Below are positions 10,630 to 24,900 of a stretch of DNA of 64,000 bases, piece after piece. Origin of the DNA: Hirundichthys speculiger (taxonomy: Eukaryota; Chordata; Actinopteri; Beloniformes; Exocoetidae); assembly GCA_018398805.1 (NCBI GenBank), contig JAGFBZ010001170.1:2373348-2437347 (forward strand), in the 5' to 3' direction. The position numbers and the translations under genes were made by a program. Numbering within the stretch: the first letter of the stretch is position 1; every line of letters starts with the position of its first letter. Below the pieces are notes generated by a model. That model was not told the DNA's origin, did no database searches, and saw only the letters and a program-made list of their open reading frames with translations.

Positions 10630-13600
10630 GAGAAGTCAGGGGTCAGGAATGAGTAGCAGTACCGCAAGTGAAGAAGAAATCAACTAGATATTAAGATAAG
10701 TGCAGCACATATTAGAAGAGATAAGGTGAGAAATATTACACCTGGAAAATGTTATGTTTGGCAGTTAATGCACTTTTAATATTATGAAATATGAGACAAA
10801 GGACAACTTGATCTTCGTCCAGTACAGTGTTTATATTATAATGTGCCAATATTTTGTATAGCTCTAACATCGCTCAGATATCTCTTTTTTTCTCTCTCTG
10901 ATACCTCTTCCTTTTTGTTCCCTTTGTTTACATGCGCAGCCACACACAGAAATGATGACTTACTTGTTAGTAAATCATAAATGCAAAAATGGAAAGTAAC
11001 GCAACTCTGACGATTACACAGTATGTAGCAGCACCAGGTCATTGCAATGCACTTTACTTGCCATGCATTTGTTTTATCATCACCCCGTGAATTATCACAG
11101 AGATGACAATAGACCTCAGTTACTGGTCTTAGTAGATAAATATATATTTTTGTTTTTTTTTTTCTGATTTGAAAAAGGTTTGTGCAATACAGCAACATGG
11201 ACCTAGTAGAAATGCTTATCACAAAAAGGACAAAAGGTGTTATTTGAGTAAAGTAGCTTTTATATTGTCTAAGGAAAAGTTGTGCAGAGTTGTGCTCTCT
11301 GGGCTAATGCAAGCATTTGTCTCTAAAACACAGCGCTGATGTATAAACTTGAATATGCAGGTCACACAATAAAATAAGCTCATTATAAAGGCATTTACAG
11401 GACCACCCAGCTGAAATCACAAATCAACATCTTGAATAGGCACTATGATTACTGTACATTTTTCTTGCAGTTTTTTTCCATATAAAAAAAAGCTGTGTTG
11501 ATGTTTAGCATGAAGCAGTCTTGCTGATATACAAAATTTCTAACATTTGTTTTAAAGACCACGTGGATGTTTGACTTAACATCAAAGGCTTAACTTCTCT
11601 GGTTGAAAAAATGTTCACTTTCTGTTTTAGAAAAAACTGTTTGACTCAACTTGATTTTACAGCGTAAAAATACGTGACTTTACTGGCTTCTGGCAGAAGT
11701 GTTCCTTAAAGGTAGGGTAAGTGATTCTGTGTGATTTCTAACCCAGAACACTTTTTTGTTACATTAGCTGCTTTCCCACTATCGAGCCAGTCCTGGCTGA
11801 AGTTTAAATGCGCTAATAGCTCCTGGCCTGCTTGCAGAGAAACCATACTCCTGTTCCCACAGTCAGGCTGATAGCCCCCCTGTCCTGCTCTTCTGACCCC
11901 ACACAATGTTGCATTGTAGTGGAAACATCACACACCCCATGTCTTTAATGAGGTGGGATATTATTACTGTGTAGATTACAAAGGATAGAAAAATCTTTTT
12001 GATTAACTAAGTGAACCAAATTATTTACTGAAATAATCCGTTCACGTCACAGGTCACCTGAACTCAGTTGTGATGAGGTATTGTGCAGAAACTGAGCGAG
12101 ACTGGAGGAACGTGTTTGCTTCTCCGCAAACAAATGACTGGTAAATCACTAAACCTGATTTCCCTAAGCTAATGGCTAATGTAGTTAGAGGACAGAACTT
12201 CACACAAGGTGATTACACTTGGAAAGTCACACAAATGCAAATTAAATAGTCAGTCTGGGCTGTAATGCAAAGAAGCAAAGAGTTCCGTCAGTGTAAGTGC
12301 AGCTGCATCAGGATCAGTGCTCCATTCATCAAAAGCAGTAAATTAGCATACAGTTGAACATACTTGTAGCCAACAGTGAATGTTTGAGTGATGATTGGCG
12401 ACTTAAATTGCCAGATTCAAGCTCAACAATTTCTAGCGTTTATCTCCAACATCCAGCAAGGAAAGGTTTATAATGTCAAGATTTTTAAGGGGAGTCTGGT
12501 GTGTTTGACAATGCAACAGCTCTAGTGGAAGTCGAGAATTGTGACCGGACTCAAGAACCTTCTTCATGGTGTTTCAGTTCATTTAGTTGGACTTTTCAGT
12601 CAAGTACTGAACAATTCAGTGGTATTTCTTTATTGAACTGCTTCTGGTGATTCAGGACACTGAAAAGAACGGCCAAGCACAAAGCAGCACAAAGGGAGTG
12701 AGTACCGTTGAGAGAAGATGCAAAAAGTGACTGGAGTTAATCTAAAACTGAATGCGTTAACAGCAGATGTAAACAAAGTAGGCTTGTCATAAATAGAGTT
12801 AATAAGTAGAGCAATAAAATAAGTTGAAGAGATACTGAAGTGCAAAACCCTTCCTCCTATATCGACATTGCATCTGGTCCCATTAAACCTTGCTTAGTTG
12901 GAAGTCAGAAACCCTGGGCCAGGGAACCCCAAGTGGCCCTGGTAGCACTGGAAGCACCTCAGTAGGCTCGCTTTGGCCCAACAGTCAGAAAGTTAGTTAG
13001 TTAACTGCCCATCTGTAACGCTGTAAAGAAATGAAATAGTCTTCATACACAGCCCTGGCTCTGTAAACTGGAAATAGAGTCGGGAGACAAGCCAATCACC
13101 AAAGGGAAGATTCGTGCACATGAAGTGGAGGGGGCGGGAGATTATTATGAAAAAATGAACAAGTCAGAAAAATCAAGATTTTTCTTTATTTTTTTTTAGG
13201 TTTTTCGGGTATTTTTAGTCTCGGATACCTTTTGCTGGACTAAAGGTCCAAACTGATCTTCTCGCCCATGCATCTCATGACTATGCATTATCTCTAGAGA
13301 GATGAAAGAGTTTGGTTTGATCAGAGAAGGTAACTTGATTCACTGTGAATTTTTGGTTTTTCATTTTCTTTGTGCATTATTGAGATTTAAGAGTGAGTTG
13401 TAGAAGTAGCAGCTGCTACGCGGCCATCTTATTGAATATAGTGGACAGAAAATAAAAGATTCAGTGAAATTTCCCTTTAAAAGTACCTATACAAACTATA
13501 CAAAATTAACAATACTTTCTCCACATGTGGCTAATTAATTAGTCAGAACTTACAAAATCCAATCTATCTTGAACTGCCTGGATTTTCAATTTCAAGTTTA

Positions 13601-16600
13601 TTAGCCTTCTAGCTCAGAGTATGCCTACCTTATTTTTGCACATTTTCTAAAGTTATACCACCAACACAAGACATTTGTAAAAACTGTGAAAACAGAAGAA
13701 ACTAAAGGCAACTTGGAGACTGCAATCTTCCACCAGTGCCCTGACTTTAAAATTCAAACAAAGTGAATCTGCACCAAAACATTATGGGCTCCTCCTTTGA
13801 TAGCTAAAAGTGGAGGTGTTTCTTATCATAAAAGATAACTTCACAATGTGAGGTAAAAGAAGGTGGAAGATTTAGAAAAACCCAAACAGGTTTAAGGTGC
13901 AGCCTTTATTACGTTGATTCTTTCTTGTTGCCCCTTCTCCACATTTGCACTCGTGATTAACAAAAGTCCCTTCTACAGTCTTCGAAAACCAAAATGCCTT
14001 CAGTTTAGCTTTGAGTAAACTGATCCTCAGTTACCATCAATACTTCCTAAAATGATCCTAATTTTGCTCGTTGGGTTTATTTTCTGGCTTTATACTTTTT
14101 CTACAGTCAAACGTCACTATGTTGGGTATACATGTGTATCTATTTCCTTAAATTATTGTTTTTTTTTTTGTTTTTTTTTACTATTACATTACTTTGTTTT
14201 ATATATATATATATATGAAAGCTCTCCTGGACAGACTGTGAGTCTGCTGTGACATCATGGATCTTCAGTTGCACCTTGCGGTGCAGTATTACACTCCCGC
14301 TGTTATGCAGCACTCCTGTTTTTACCTCTCGCTCTTTTTTCAACTGAAGATAAGTCAGCCAAAACTCCATCCGCCCCCTCTGTCCGTCCCGCTGAGTTCA
14401 CAGAAGGTGTAGCGTTATCCTTTAAAGAGGGCCAGTTGCCACTGCTTCTTGACTTTTTATACTAACTTTTTATGCAAAACGGCTGCAGAAGCTATCTCTT
14501 TAAGGCCATGCTGTGCAGACTGGCTGTGCAGTTTAGTCATTGCTGACCTCAGACATTTGTACTCGAGAGACACCTTGAAGGAAATTCAACCGTTTCTCTT
14601 TGATTCTTGAGAGAACTGAAGGGCCAGTGTGTTTTTGTGCATGTCAGTATGTGGGTACAACTCTTCTGTTTGTATGTTGCAGCTGAAAAGATGAGTCATT
14701 AGTTACTGTTTGGACGATAACCTTTTGGGAACGTTGTGTATCTGTGCATTGCTTATTCGTGTGAACATAATTATTCCTGTTTGTATTTTACTGCTGATTT
14801 TTAAACATTGTGTTACTCCCCATACCAAATATTACATTTAAGGATTTTGATTCATGGAAATGATGATGAGATCGCTCAAGAAAAATGCAGACCACCTCCT
14901 TCCTTCCTTAAGGAGGTAAGAACTCTTCAGGTATGACTACCATTATAAAACTGTGCCGTTTTGCTGTCCCACCTCCTCCAGAGACCATAAAACTCATGTT
15001 ATCTAACCTGTGATGCTCTTCTGTCACCCCTTCCCTTTTCATAATGGATTGTTTCTCCTAAGCAAATGTAATATTTTCATATTGTAATATCTGGTCCTTG
15101 TATTTAGATGTTTTTACCTTCATGTACCGACTGTACTCTTCATAATTCTTTGAGGTGCACTGTGACAAATACAATGCTGCTATATCACAGAGGCTTTGAT
15201 TCTGTTCATTATTAGTGGAACCCAAAGGCTGAATGATGCTAAAACTGACTGAAACAAAGTGGGCCCAGGCAGAGCAGCCCCGATAAACTGTTTATATCCA
15301 ATTCAGTTTCCTTGTGCCGCCACATCGAGATCAATTCAGCAAAACCAAAGATCAGTAACGGTCTATGTTGGTCAAAAAGCATCATAGCAAGGAAAAGGAA
15401 CTAAAACACAGCTGTTAAGTATCCATAAAAACCTTCTTCATTGCTCACTGTGGGTAAATAAGACCATAGTGGGGTTTTGATTTTGTTTTTTCTATGTTGC
15501 AACACCAATAACTTCGATAAATATTTTCTATGCAGATGATAAATTTAGATTGACTTAAGTCGGGTTTAAAAAAAAATGCCCAAGTTAGAATAGAATTGAC
15601 ACTAATGACACTAAATGAGTCGGTTCTGTATCCACATTTATTAAAACAAACAAAACTCGATAATTAGATTATTTTAAAACTGTCAAGCCAACATATACAA
15701 ATCCTATTTATAGCATGTGGTTCAAAGTAAAGTAATAAAGTGCAGGTGTATATATGCTGTGCCTCCAAACTGTTCTTTATATTAAAATACGTAAACACAC
15801 ATTCATGGTTTCAGACTGACATGAATACAGGTTTATTCAGACTGAAAGAGGGAGAAATTGATTCCTTAAACAGTAAAGTATTTAAATCAAAAATCAAAAA
15901 CATTACATTTAAAGCCACTGAGGGGCAAATGGGAGGAACTTGTTTGGGAGGCGTGTCCTGGGCAACAACAATCAACCAATGTCTAATACTGCTGTCTGTG
16001 AGTGCGTCGACCCTCTTTTACACAGATAAAACATGTCCACAATTCATCTCAGGCAAGTTTCCATTCAACAGGTTCACTGTACCATTTTCAATGCTGCCAT
16101 ACACACAGTTGAAAAAATTGTTTCGCCTGTCCCGGTTCACACCTGCTGCTCATCACCTGCACCTTACCTAAATTACCTGTGTTTGTGGTCTAGTGCACCA
16201 AACAACAATTGTTGTTGTACAAACAACAACAACAACAACACTGCATCTCCAATTACAAACAATGACCTCTATATTAAACAACTGTGTTTACTGTGGCTCC
16301 AACACAGGCACTCGTCCTCAGTAACTAAACTCTTTGATTGCCCTTCAACTTTTCTTTTAGCATCGCTGTAACTTGGAAAAATCAAATGTATCCAGGAAAT
16401 CCTTTAAACGTCTCACTCTATTCAGTGATGCATTTGAACACCATTTTATGGATTAACATGAAACATGTTACATATTCATGTTAGAAACAAATATTTAACT
16501 AAAAATTAACCAAAATTTGGAATAATTGACTTTTGTGTAGTCATCTGCAGGCCACCTGCTAAACATGTCAACATTTAGTTCAACATATCGGCGTGTTTCC

Positions 16601-17121
16601 ACATCTTGTTTTAGTCAACCAAACATGGAAAAACGTATAAAACTGAGTTTGAATGGTAGTTCATATTTCTTTTAAGTGAATTATTCTGGATACTAAAGGG
16701 ATTTTTTTTTTCTTATTGGAATTGTGTAACATTATAGATGCATCAGATGGTTATGCCTCATTTCCATTTGCTTCTATGCACTCATGCAGTACACCTGGAG
16801 GTCCATGCATTCCTATGGGAACCCACTATGATCTCCCATGTAGTTGCGAAACCCCTCCTGGTGTTTTTCCGAGCATACTTGCCTCACCTTTCTTGAAAGA
16901 TTTGAGCTTGTGCAGTGGCTTGAAGTGACGGGAAGCTAGCGGGAAGTGTACGATCAGGGCCAATGTGTCCACTGTGCTGGGCAGCATTGGAAAACTGAGT
17001 AGCTCAGTTTTCTGACTATTTAGTTAAACTGTATATTCTACAAGTGCATGCTGTTGAAAACGTTCTTGCTCCATGTTAATCACAGTTTTCATACAGCTTT
17101 ACAGAGGACATGTTGGAAACA
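10630..17121. other. Intergenic and probable dusp10 3' UTR, no gene recognised
   Basis: The proximal part, to about 11.4 kb, is probably dusp10 3' UTR. The rest has only short incidental open frames, homopolymer and TA runs (for example near 14160-14215), and a small CAA/TTG inverted repeat around 16198-16240. I see no conserved protein, RNA gene or complete transposon. Confidence 0.5.
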
Positions 17122-18732
17122 AGGGGCCGCATTCATGAAAGGTGAGCAGAATGGATTTGTGCGTAAACTGTGAGCAGAGTGAAATTTACACATTGCACCA
17201 TTCATGAAAATGTTAGCAGTTCTGCACTTTCCGTAGGTACAAACAAAATCTTCTCCTGCCTCTGACCGTGTGCAGAGCTTTTGTAAATGAAGAGTGTGCA
17301 TAAATATTACTGTCATTCTCAGACTTGACGTTAATGCCATACATGGACTGTTATTTTCACAATATACAGATACCTTTAAAACGTGTTTTAAACATGAGAA
17401 TAAATCAGATACATAACACATTTAGCATATTTAAGCTTTACATTGTGTTTCTGGAAGTGGCTTGATTAAATCAGCTTCTGCTAACAGACATCCTTGGAGT
17501 GGCTTGAGCCGTTATAGACAAGACCGATGGTGTCACGACAGTGAGGTCAGTTGTGTTTGGATACAAGCAGCAGCAGCCTCCTCTATAAACCCAAGAAGGT
17601 ATGTAAAATAATACTGGCGAGTTCTGCCCTGCAAAACGTGGCCATGAAACGAGGCCTTCCAGTGCCAGAGGTCCCTAATGCACCTGAGCACCTGCCTGCA
17701 GAACCAGTTCACGATGCCCCCAATGAAGCTGCATGGAATCCCAGCACCTCACTGAATCATTTTAGGGTACTTGGTTTCATTCGATCAGCACCGGTCGGGT
17801 ACTTAAACATTGTAAGTCATTTGTAAAAGATTTGTTTATTAGAACAATAAAAAGTTCTAACTTCCTGGGCCAACAAACTTTAAATAACCAACTATTAAGG
17901 AAATTAATGTGCTAGAAGTTTTATTCCTGGTCATCATTTCCTAAAATGTGCGTTAAAGGCAAAACATCCCCTCGCTGCCAAAAGCAATATAACACATAAT
18001 ATAAAAACTGTAAGCCTACTTTCAAGTTTCCTCTGGAAGAACCTTGTTTCCATAAGGCAGGGATTCCCGAAGTGTGGGCCGCGGCCCCCTGGTGGGCCAT
18101 CGTGGGACTGCAGGTGGGCCGTGAGACAAATGTGTTTTAAATCCTCGATCTTTTTAAAATGTTTTTAATTACTGTAAAATATTCCAGACATGATTAAAAA
18201 AACATTAAGAAATAATAAAACAAAGCAGTTAAGTGTTATTCTACTGTCATTTTAACTAAATATGACAAGTGTCACCTTATTTGTTGACCCCTTACATTAA
18301 TATCGGATCATGGTTCCTTGTCCTGTATGTTAATCACAGTTGTGATTAAAGGTTTCGGTGGGCTGCAGAGATTTTTCACATTTCAAATTGGGCCTTGGTA
18401 TTCTGAAGTTTGGGAATGGCTGCCATAAGGTATTACGCCTAATGCAGTTGTCTGCAGCAAAGAGTTTTGTCCGTGTGGAGAAATGTGTTTTCTTGAATCC
18501 AACTTTCATATCAAACCATTTTCTTTTCACGTCTTGGATGCTTTTAATTTATGCTAATTGATGAGCTGCAGGAATGCGCTCCTGCAGTCAGATCTCATAA
18601 ACATACACAGGTTCTTACAAAATAATCTGAGGCTTACACAGCGTTTATGAATCCAGAATAGGTTTATAATAAGGAGGTGATTCATGTGCAAATCTACTCA
18701 CAGATTTACAAAGATTTCATGAATGAGCTCCT
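17122..18732 (+). mobile_element. PIF-Harbinger transposon remnant
   Basis: The ends at 17122-17140 and 18715-18732 are inverted repeats sharing CATTCATGAAA. Inside, on the plus strand at about 17585-17700, is a fragment resembling the C-terminus of HARBI1-type DDE transposases (KPKKVCKIILASSALQNVAM, then KRGLPVPE). The rest of the transposase is absent or decayed, and a hAT element is inserted in the right half. Target duplications are not clear, so the outer limits are approximate. Confidence 0.6.
18058..18422. mobile_element. Non-autonomous hAT element with perfect 8-bp target duplication
   Basis: The 365-bp element has imperfect inverted ends (left CAGGGATTCCCGAA, right complement CAGCCATTCCCAAA). 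It is flanked by identical CCATAAGG at 18050-18057 and 18423-18430. No transposase remains. It lies inside the PIF-Harbinger remnant, so it is the younger of the two. Confidence 0.85.
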
Positions 18733-20049
18733 AAGATGTTTAATGGACTGGGTTTGCATAATTTAGTACACACAATACATTGCATTTTGGATTACAATGA
18801 TGTAACAAACTGCATTTAATGAACCGTGTCACAACATTGTGCAGAAAATAAAATGTAAGTAAATAATTGTCTGGTGCAGAGGTGATTTGCAGTTACAGCA
18901 TTTGCTCAAACTGCTGTGATATTGTTGAGGTTTGAGTTGTTTCGGATGATGAAAGCTGCTGTCTTTGAGCAGCTGTTAGCCGAGCTCCCCAGCAGAATTA
19001 CTGAATGATTCACCAAACTGAGAGCGCTGTGACCGTCGTCTGCTGCAGGTAAGACACTAGAGGCACTTCCATGCTGATATTCTGTACTGTATTACAGATG
19101 TGCCCCCAGTTGTTGATGTTTAAATACTGGACCAAACAAGGCCAAAAAATTCTGCAAAGGAACGTCCTTACAGACACAAAACCAGCATTCCTGAAACTAA
19201 AGCGTGACTCAGCGTTGTCTGCGTGATATGTGATGTAACCCGTGACGTACACTGTGAGCCAGTCAAGCCAAATAAACAAGAAAAATGTTTTTGTTTATTT
19301 GGTGGAACCTTTTCCATTTAAACCAAAGTTTCATTAACTTCAAGTAAAAACTGGGGTTTAATGTTTCTCAGCACATTTTTCTTTTTTGGCCCTTGTTAGT
19401 TATCCAGTGTCTGTTGTATATAGACATGTCCCTGTGGTTTTGTTATGTGTGAAAATAGTGCATACAGCACAAAAATAGCTCTCTGGATGCACCTATCTTG
19501 TTTTTCCTTATTTGTCATGTTGTGGCACATAGAATCATCCACCTTAATTTCATTAGTTTTTAACAGATGTGACGTTGACCATTCCAGTGTTTGTGCACAA
19601 ATGTAAAAAATTAGTAAAGTAGTTAACAAAGATAATTTGTTACTACTTCATTTTCTAAAAACATGCATTAAGTCATGACCTCTCTAAAGTGTGAGTGAAT
19701 TTTTTTCTTTTAGTTTGAAGAAACTCTGATATCTGATAAATTAAAAGTAGGTTTTGATTATTTTTTCAGGATTTCTGAAATAGATTTGGCTGACATAAAA
19801 ATTCTTAATGTCAAAAATGCTTATTACATTGTCTGTAAAGCAAAGTTACAATCCTGCATCCAAAAGCTCAAGGAAGATGAATGAGCTGCTTTTGCATTTC
19901 ATGTTTTCCTTTGAAGTTAGCTGCTGAAAAGCTTCTAAAAATTTCCTTTTAAAATATATTTGAGCATGCTTCAGTTCAGTTCCTCATATAAAATAACATA
20001 CATATGCTGAAGGACTTGTAACACCTCATTTCTACTTCTTCTTCTTTTT

Positions 20050-20300
20050 CTTTTGGCTGTTCCCTTCAGAAGTCGCCACATCGAATCATCCACCTCCATC
20101 TAACTCTATCCTCTCCATCCTCTTATCTAATACCAGCTAACTTCATGTCCTCTTTCTCTATATCCATAAATTTCCTCTTTGGTCTTCCTCTTGGCCTCCT
20201 TCCTGGCAGTTCCAGCCTCACCATCCTTCTACTGATACATTTACCATCCCTCCTCTGTACATGTCCAAACCATCTCAGTCTGGCCTCTCTGACTTTCTTG
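20050..20300 (-). mobile_element. RTE-type LINE, 3' end (reverse transcriptase C-terminus)
   Basis: On the minus strand the piece encodes the typical C-terminal RT tail (RLRWFGHVQRRDGK, then LELPGRRPRGRPKRKFMD). It ends in the fish LINE 3' tail with the GTCGCCACATCGAATCATC motif. It is separated from the endonuclease part of the same family by about 700 bp of other sequence. Confidence 0.8.
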
Positions 20301-21046
20301 AATTAAATTCACTGCATTCAGTGTAGAAAGTTCAGAATGACAAATAAGGAAGAAAACATGGTCAGCATGAACATGAACACATGACCACTAGTGTTTCATT
20401 TAAAGTTTAAATGTTTTGGTTAGCTTAGTCAGTGTTTTGGCATAGTTGTTTTGCTTTCAAGCAAGAAAAAAAAAAATTGTTTCCAAGCTGAATTTAAAGA
20501 CCCGCCCTATTTTGCTTCTGACTGGCTCTGAAAAAAATCACAAACTCCCGTGTACTGATAGGCTACTTGTTCCTGTCATTTATATGAGCATTCTGCTCCA
20601 CCCTCCTCACCAGCGTAGCCGTCTAACTGTCACCGATGTTCAGAGTACAAACACACACGCAGCAGGAGTAAGATGGTCAAAAACTGGTGAACATAAGAGC
20701 AGTCGTCTCTGGATCACTGAATAATATCCCATGACACTGCATTTAACATTACAAATCATTTATCAATGTATTTGTGAAAGAGTAATTTCAAAACTTAAGT
20801 GTGCTGGGTCCAGACTCACGTGCCTCGTGGTCCCGATCCAGACCGGGGTCCGGACTTTGAGAAGTCCGAGTCTACAAAGACACAATGCAGCTCTCTCTGA
20901 CCTTCTTTCCCCATCAGCATCCTCAAAGCATCCACCCAGAGCCTGTCTCAAGTCTTCTCTGAAAGCCACACAACACTCTTCCTTTTTCATCTTCCACCAC
21001 TTTGTCCTCCATTCTGCCTTTTTCTCTTCATCTTCTTCACCACCAG

Positions 21047-21660
21047 TCATCCTGCATACCGCCATTCAATGCTGTCAATAGTCTCACCTACCGCTACTTC
21101 GCAGTCACTGATCTTCAGGTTACATCGTCTACACAGAGTGTAGTCCACCTGTGTGCTGCTACCTCCACTCTTATAACTTCCTCTATGTTCCTGCCTCTTC
21201 TGGAAGAAAGCATTCACTACAGCCGTATCCATTTCTTTTGTAAAGTCTACCACCATCTGTCCTCCTTCGTTCCTACCATACCTGTTCATCACTTCCTCAT
21301 CACCTATGTTGCCTTCTGCAACATTAAAGTCTGCACCAATCAACACTCTTTCATCCCAGGGGATACGCTCCATCACTTCATCTACCTCACTCCAGAGTTT
21401 CTCCTTCTCTTCTAAGTCACATCCCACCTGTGGGTCATGACCTCTAGCGACCTGGAACATTCCACCTTCAGTCTCTAGCTTCAGACCCATCACTGTCTCT
21501 AACGCTCTTTTCACCTCCAGAACATTCTGAACAAACTCCTCCTTTAAGATCGCTCCTATTCCATTTCTCTTTCCATCCACACTATGATAAAACACCTTGA
21601 ATCCTGCTCCTCAGCTTATAGCTTTGCTACCTTTCCACCTGGTCTCCTAAACACAAAGAT
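21047..21660 (-). mobile_element. RTE-type LINE endonuclease fragment
   Basis: A 182-codon minus-strand frame encodes part of an RTE/BovB-like endonuclease (the family annotated as craniofacial development protein 2-like). Visible pieces are SVDGKRNGIGAILKEEFVQN, PQVGCDLEEKEKLWSE, ADFNVAEGN and STQVDYTLCRR. N-terminal sequence continues out of frame to about 21.7 kb. Most of the reverse transcriptase is missing, so it is not autonomous. Confidence 0.85.
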
Positions 21661-21831
21661 AATCCACCTTTCCCCTCCGCATCATGTCAACCAGCTCTCG
21701 AGCTTTTCCTGTCGTAGTCCCAACATTCCCTTTTCCCTTCTCCCTTCTTCTCTCAGCCCTAGTATCTTGTTTTTCCTTTTTTCTCTCTGCCTACGGACAC
21801 ACCTTTCACCTCTTCCTTCTTTGACCAACAG

Positions 21832-22440
21832 TACAGTGATCCCTTGCCAATTTGCGCTTTAAGTTCTGCAGTTTTAGTTATTTGCGGATGTTTCAGAAAT
21901 ATAATATAATATAATTAAAAAATCAAGAAAAAAATTGCGGAAACATCACAGGATTTTGTGCGCGTTCTCTCACAGCGAAGAAATGCTGTGAGCCAGCCTG
22001 GCCCCTTTAAGAAGGTAGCCTTATGGGTAATGATGTGGCCTTATGGGTAATGGAGTGTGTGTGTGTCGTGGGACGGCAGAATGAAAACAGGGTTAGATGA
22101 AAAGTGTAGTGAGCATAAACAGCAGCCCAGCGTGTATAGATTTACATTCTCTGTTAACCGACAGGAGCCGAACAATACAACCTGTGTGATGTTACAAGTT
22201 CCTGCAGTGCCACAATAAAGTGCCCGTTCCATGCAGAGAAAACCAGGACTTTTTCTTTTGTTGTTGTTAGCGTGTTACCCGCTAATTACGAGCCAAAAAT
22301 AGCAAAATACCAGCAGTTTGTTTACTACGGTTCTGTGAAGCTGTGGCTGAGGCTGTGAAGGTAACAGAAAGACCACAGCTGAGCCTTTGTCTTGTTTCGC
22401 TGCAGTCCCTCGCTACTTTTTGCGGTTTTTAAACATATTT
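21832..22440. repeat. Possible degenerate DNA transposon (pogo/mariner-like ends)
   Basis: The block begins CAGTGATCCCTTGCC and ends near a sequence containing CAGTCCCTCGCTA followed by TTTTTGCGG. It resembles CAGTGATCCCTCG-type ends of common vertebrate mariner/pogo repeats. No coding remnant or target duplication was found. Confidence 0.3.
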
Positions 22441-23464
22441 TAAATACATTATTTAGGCTCGGGGGGCTCCGGCTCCCATTCACGTTTTTGATTTTTGGGC
22501 TTTTTTGGGGATTTTTGTGTCTGTTTTACAATAATGGCATCCTAACATGGGAAGTATTAATCCTGGGTTGATGGTGAAGGTTTTCTCTACATTCATTTTC
22601 AGTTTTAAAAACAATGGAACTGACTTTTTTTAAATTAAAAAAAGTTCTCCAATATTTTCTTTTTTGGATGTTTTGTGTTCATTTTTTTTTTCTCTCTCTT
22701 TTTTTGTGTGTCTGTGTCTGAGCATATAGAAACCTCCGTCTGGCTCATTCATGCAATAAAACCATGCCCTGCGATAGGCTGATGTTCACACTGTCGACTG
22801 AGCACCAGCACTCCCTGAATGAAACCAGTAGTGTCTGTTTGGAAAGTATTGAGCAGCTAGCTTAACTGTCAATAAAAATGACCAATTGCAACTGATGATT
22901 CAGATGATCATCTGCTTCGCTCATCATCATTACATAAGGCTGGATTCACAGAGCTGCGATGAGGCACCCAGGGGGCAGATCAATCTGCTAGAGAAAGGTT
23001 AAAGCAAATTCAGCATCTGCCTATAATAACTACTTCAAAAAGCTCAACTGTACCCATGGTGTTTGTCTGTGGTGACCGTGATTATATTATATATATATAT
23101 TAACTATGAAGTTTGTTTCTCTAAATGCAAATTATGCATGTTAGGTCTGCATTTAGATTGTCCATGACACAATTTATCCAGATATTCATGCTCCTCTGAG
23201 GATGAACTCTAATTCTCGTAAGACTCGTGTGTGATTTTGAGATCTGAGGGTGCAGTAGTTGAGATGGTAATGGGGGAGCTCATTTAATTTGTTAATTTGC
23301 ACCCATTTTTACGTTTTAGCCTTACGACACATTTGCAGCTGGGCACAGTAAAATTTTGTAATGCTGCCATTCCTTCTCATAACACTTAACAACATAACAG
23401 CACATAACAGGGCAAACACATCTGCCTTGATAGTCTTATGTGAACCAGGAAATGAATTTAATTG

Positions 23465-24900
23465 CAGTTCCTCGACTGACCACTGGGGCCTGGCTCCGAA
23501 AGTGAGTCAATCTCCATTGAATCTCATGTTAAAATAGTAAAATTATATAATGGAACAAGTGCATGCATAACTGGGGATGTAGACTTATAACTGATAGTTT
23601 GCATAGCCAGTTGATAGCTGTCATCACTATAGCTGCTTAGCGCTTAGCACTGCCTTGACTTCTGAGCTGTGAATAAAGACCTAACTACTGCCTAGAGAGC
23701 ACGTTGACAAACTGTCAAACATCTTGCTTTGTCAACTAGAAGCAGATTAGAAAGGGTCTACGAAGAGTCATAAACATTTCCCAGAAAATAACTGGACTCA
23801 TATCGTCCCTCTCTGGATGACATCCTCAGGACTCTGCAGAGCCACCACCATCCTGACAGATGTCACACACCCCTGTCACCACCTCTTCTCTCTGCTACCG
23901 TCTGGAAAGCACTACAGTAATATAAAAGTATGAGCCTCCAGACTTAAGAACCATCACTGTTCTGAAGGCAAACTGACGTCTTCTTTTTTAAATGAAAAGT
24001 GAGCAAACAAACATCTCACCACTTCAGACGTCAACAGGAAGGTGGCAATTTTGATTGCACCACCTGGGTGCTTGCAGTGTACTTTGTGTGACATATTTGT
24101 CAAACTGAATACACCTATGTACTCAAAATAGTAAAAAGTACACAATTTGTGAAACAGCCTATGTTCCGTTGTGCTTTTAATTGTACTTAGAGACCACCAT
24201 GACTGGAATGGTCTGGAAAGGTACAAAGACAAAGGTTAGCTAAGCAGCAGGCAGGCTGTAATAATGTAGCGACAGCTAAACGACTGCAGACCTTGAATCC
24301 TTCGGGGCTTCATCACAACAGGGTTCTAGCTCCTCTAGCCGAGGCCATCCTTCCACATAGCTTATCCTTTCAGACTGAATAACTTTGCCCAGACCTCTAA
24401 TGAGACCCAGCTGTGAAGAAGCCACAGGCTCTGTCATTTCTGGAGCCTCAATAAGCCAACGCAGTGGTCATTTTTGATGTCACCACCAAAACCACATTTC
24501 AAACAGGAGGTCCTCCCGCAGACCCCTGCTGCTCCTTTGCTGAGGCTGGGCTGAAGGAGCCAGGAGCCAGTTGTGATGAAGCCCCAGGGGTACTGCAAGC
24601 TGGCTGTTATTTAGAATTAGCTCGTCAAGGGTCCTCCTCAATTTGCCCATACTCATTGTAACTCCGACACTTGTTGTTTCAAATGTCCAAAGGGCATCAG
24701 AAATGAGGATGGATTGGCAGATTTGATCAGAATTAATATAAGATAAGGACCATAGGTTAGCGTGAGTTAAGCCAAGCCAAAATAGCTAACTAGCAGAAAG
24801 TGAACTAAAGTGGACATGTCCCTATGGATGATGTCACAGGAGGTTTGTTCAATTCTTTCTATACAGTCTATGAATGCACCACAGATGAACTTCTGCTATT
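23465..24900. repeat. Dispersed repeat family, copy 1
   Basis: Segments around 23465-23690 and 24720-24800 reappear, diverged, in the same order at 27745-28260. Shared pieces include CTGACCAC followed by GGGGCCTGGCTCC-like text, AGCTGTGAATAAA, and CCAAAATAGCTAACT. No protein is recognised. It may be an old untyped transposon or retroelement. Confidence 0.5.

Noticed and set aside
15740..16371. 143- and 112-codon overlapping frames
   Set aside because: No family features. They overlap in different frames and run into a CAA repeat. No splice or promoter support.
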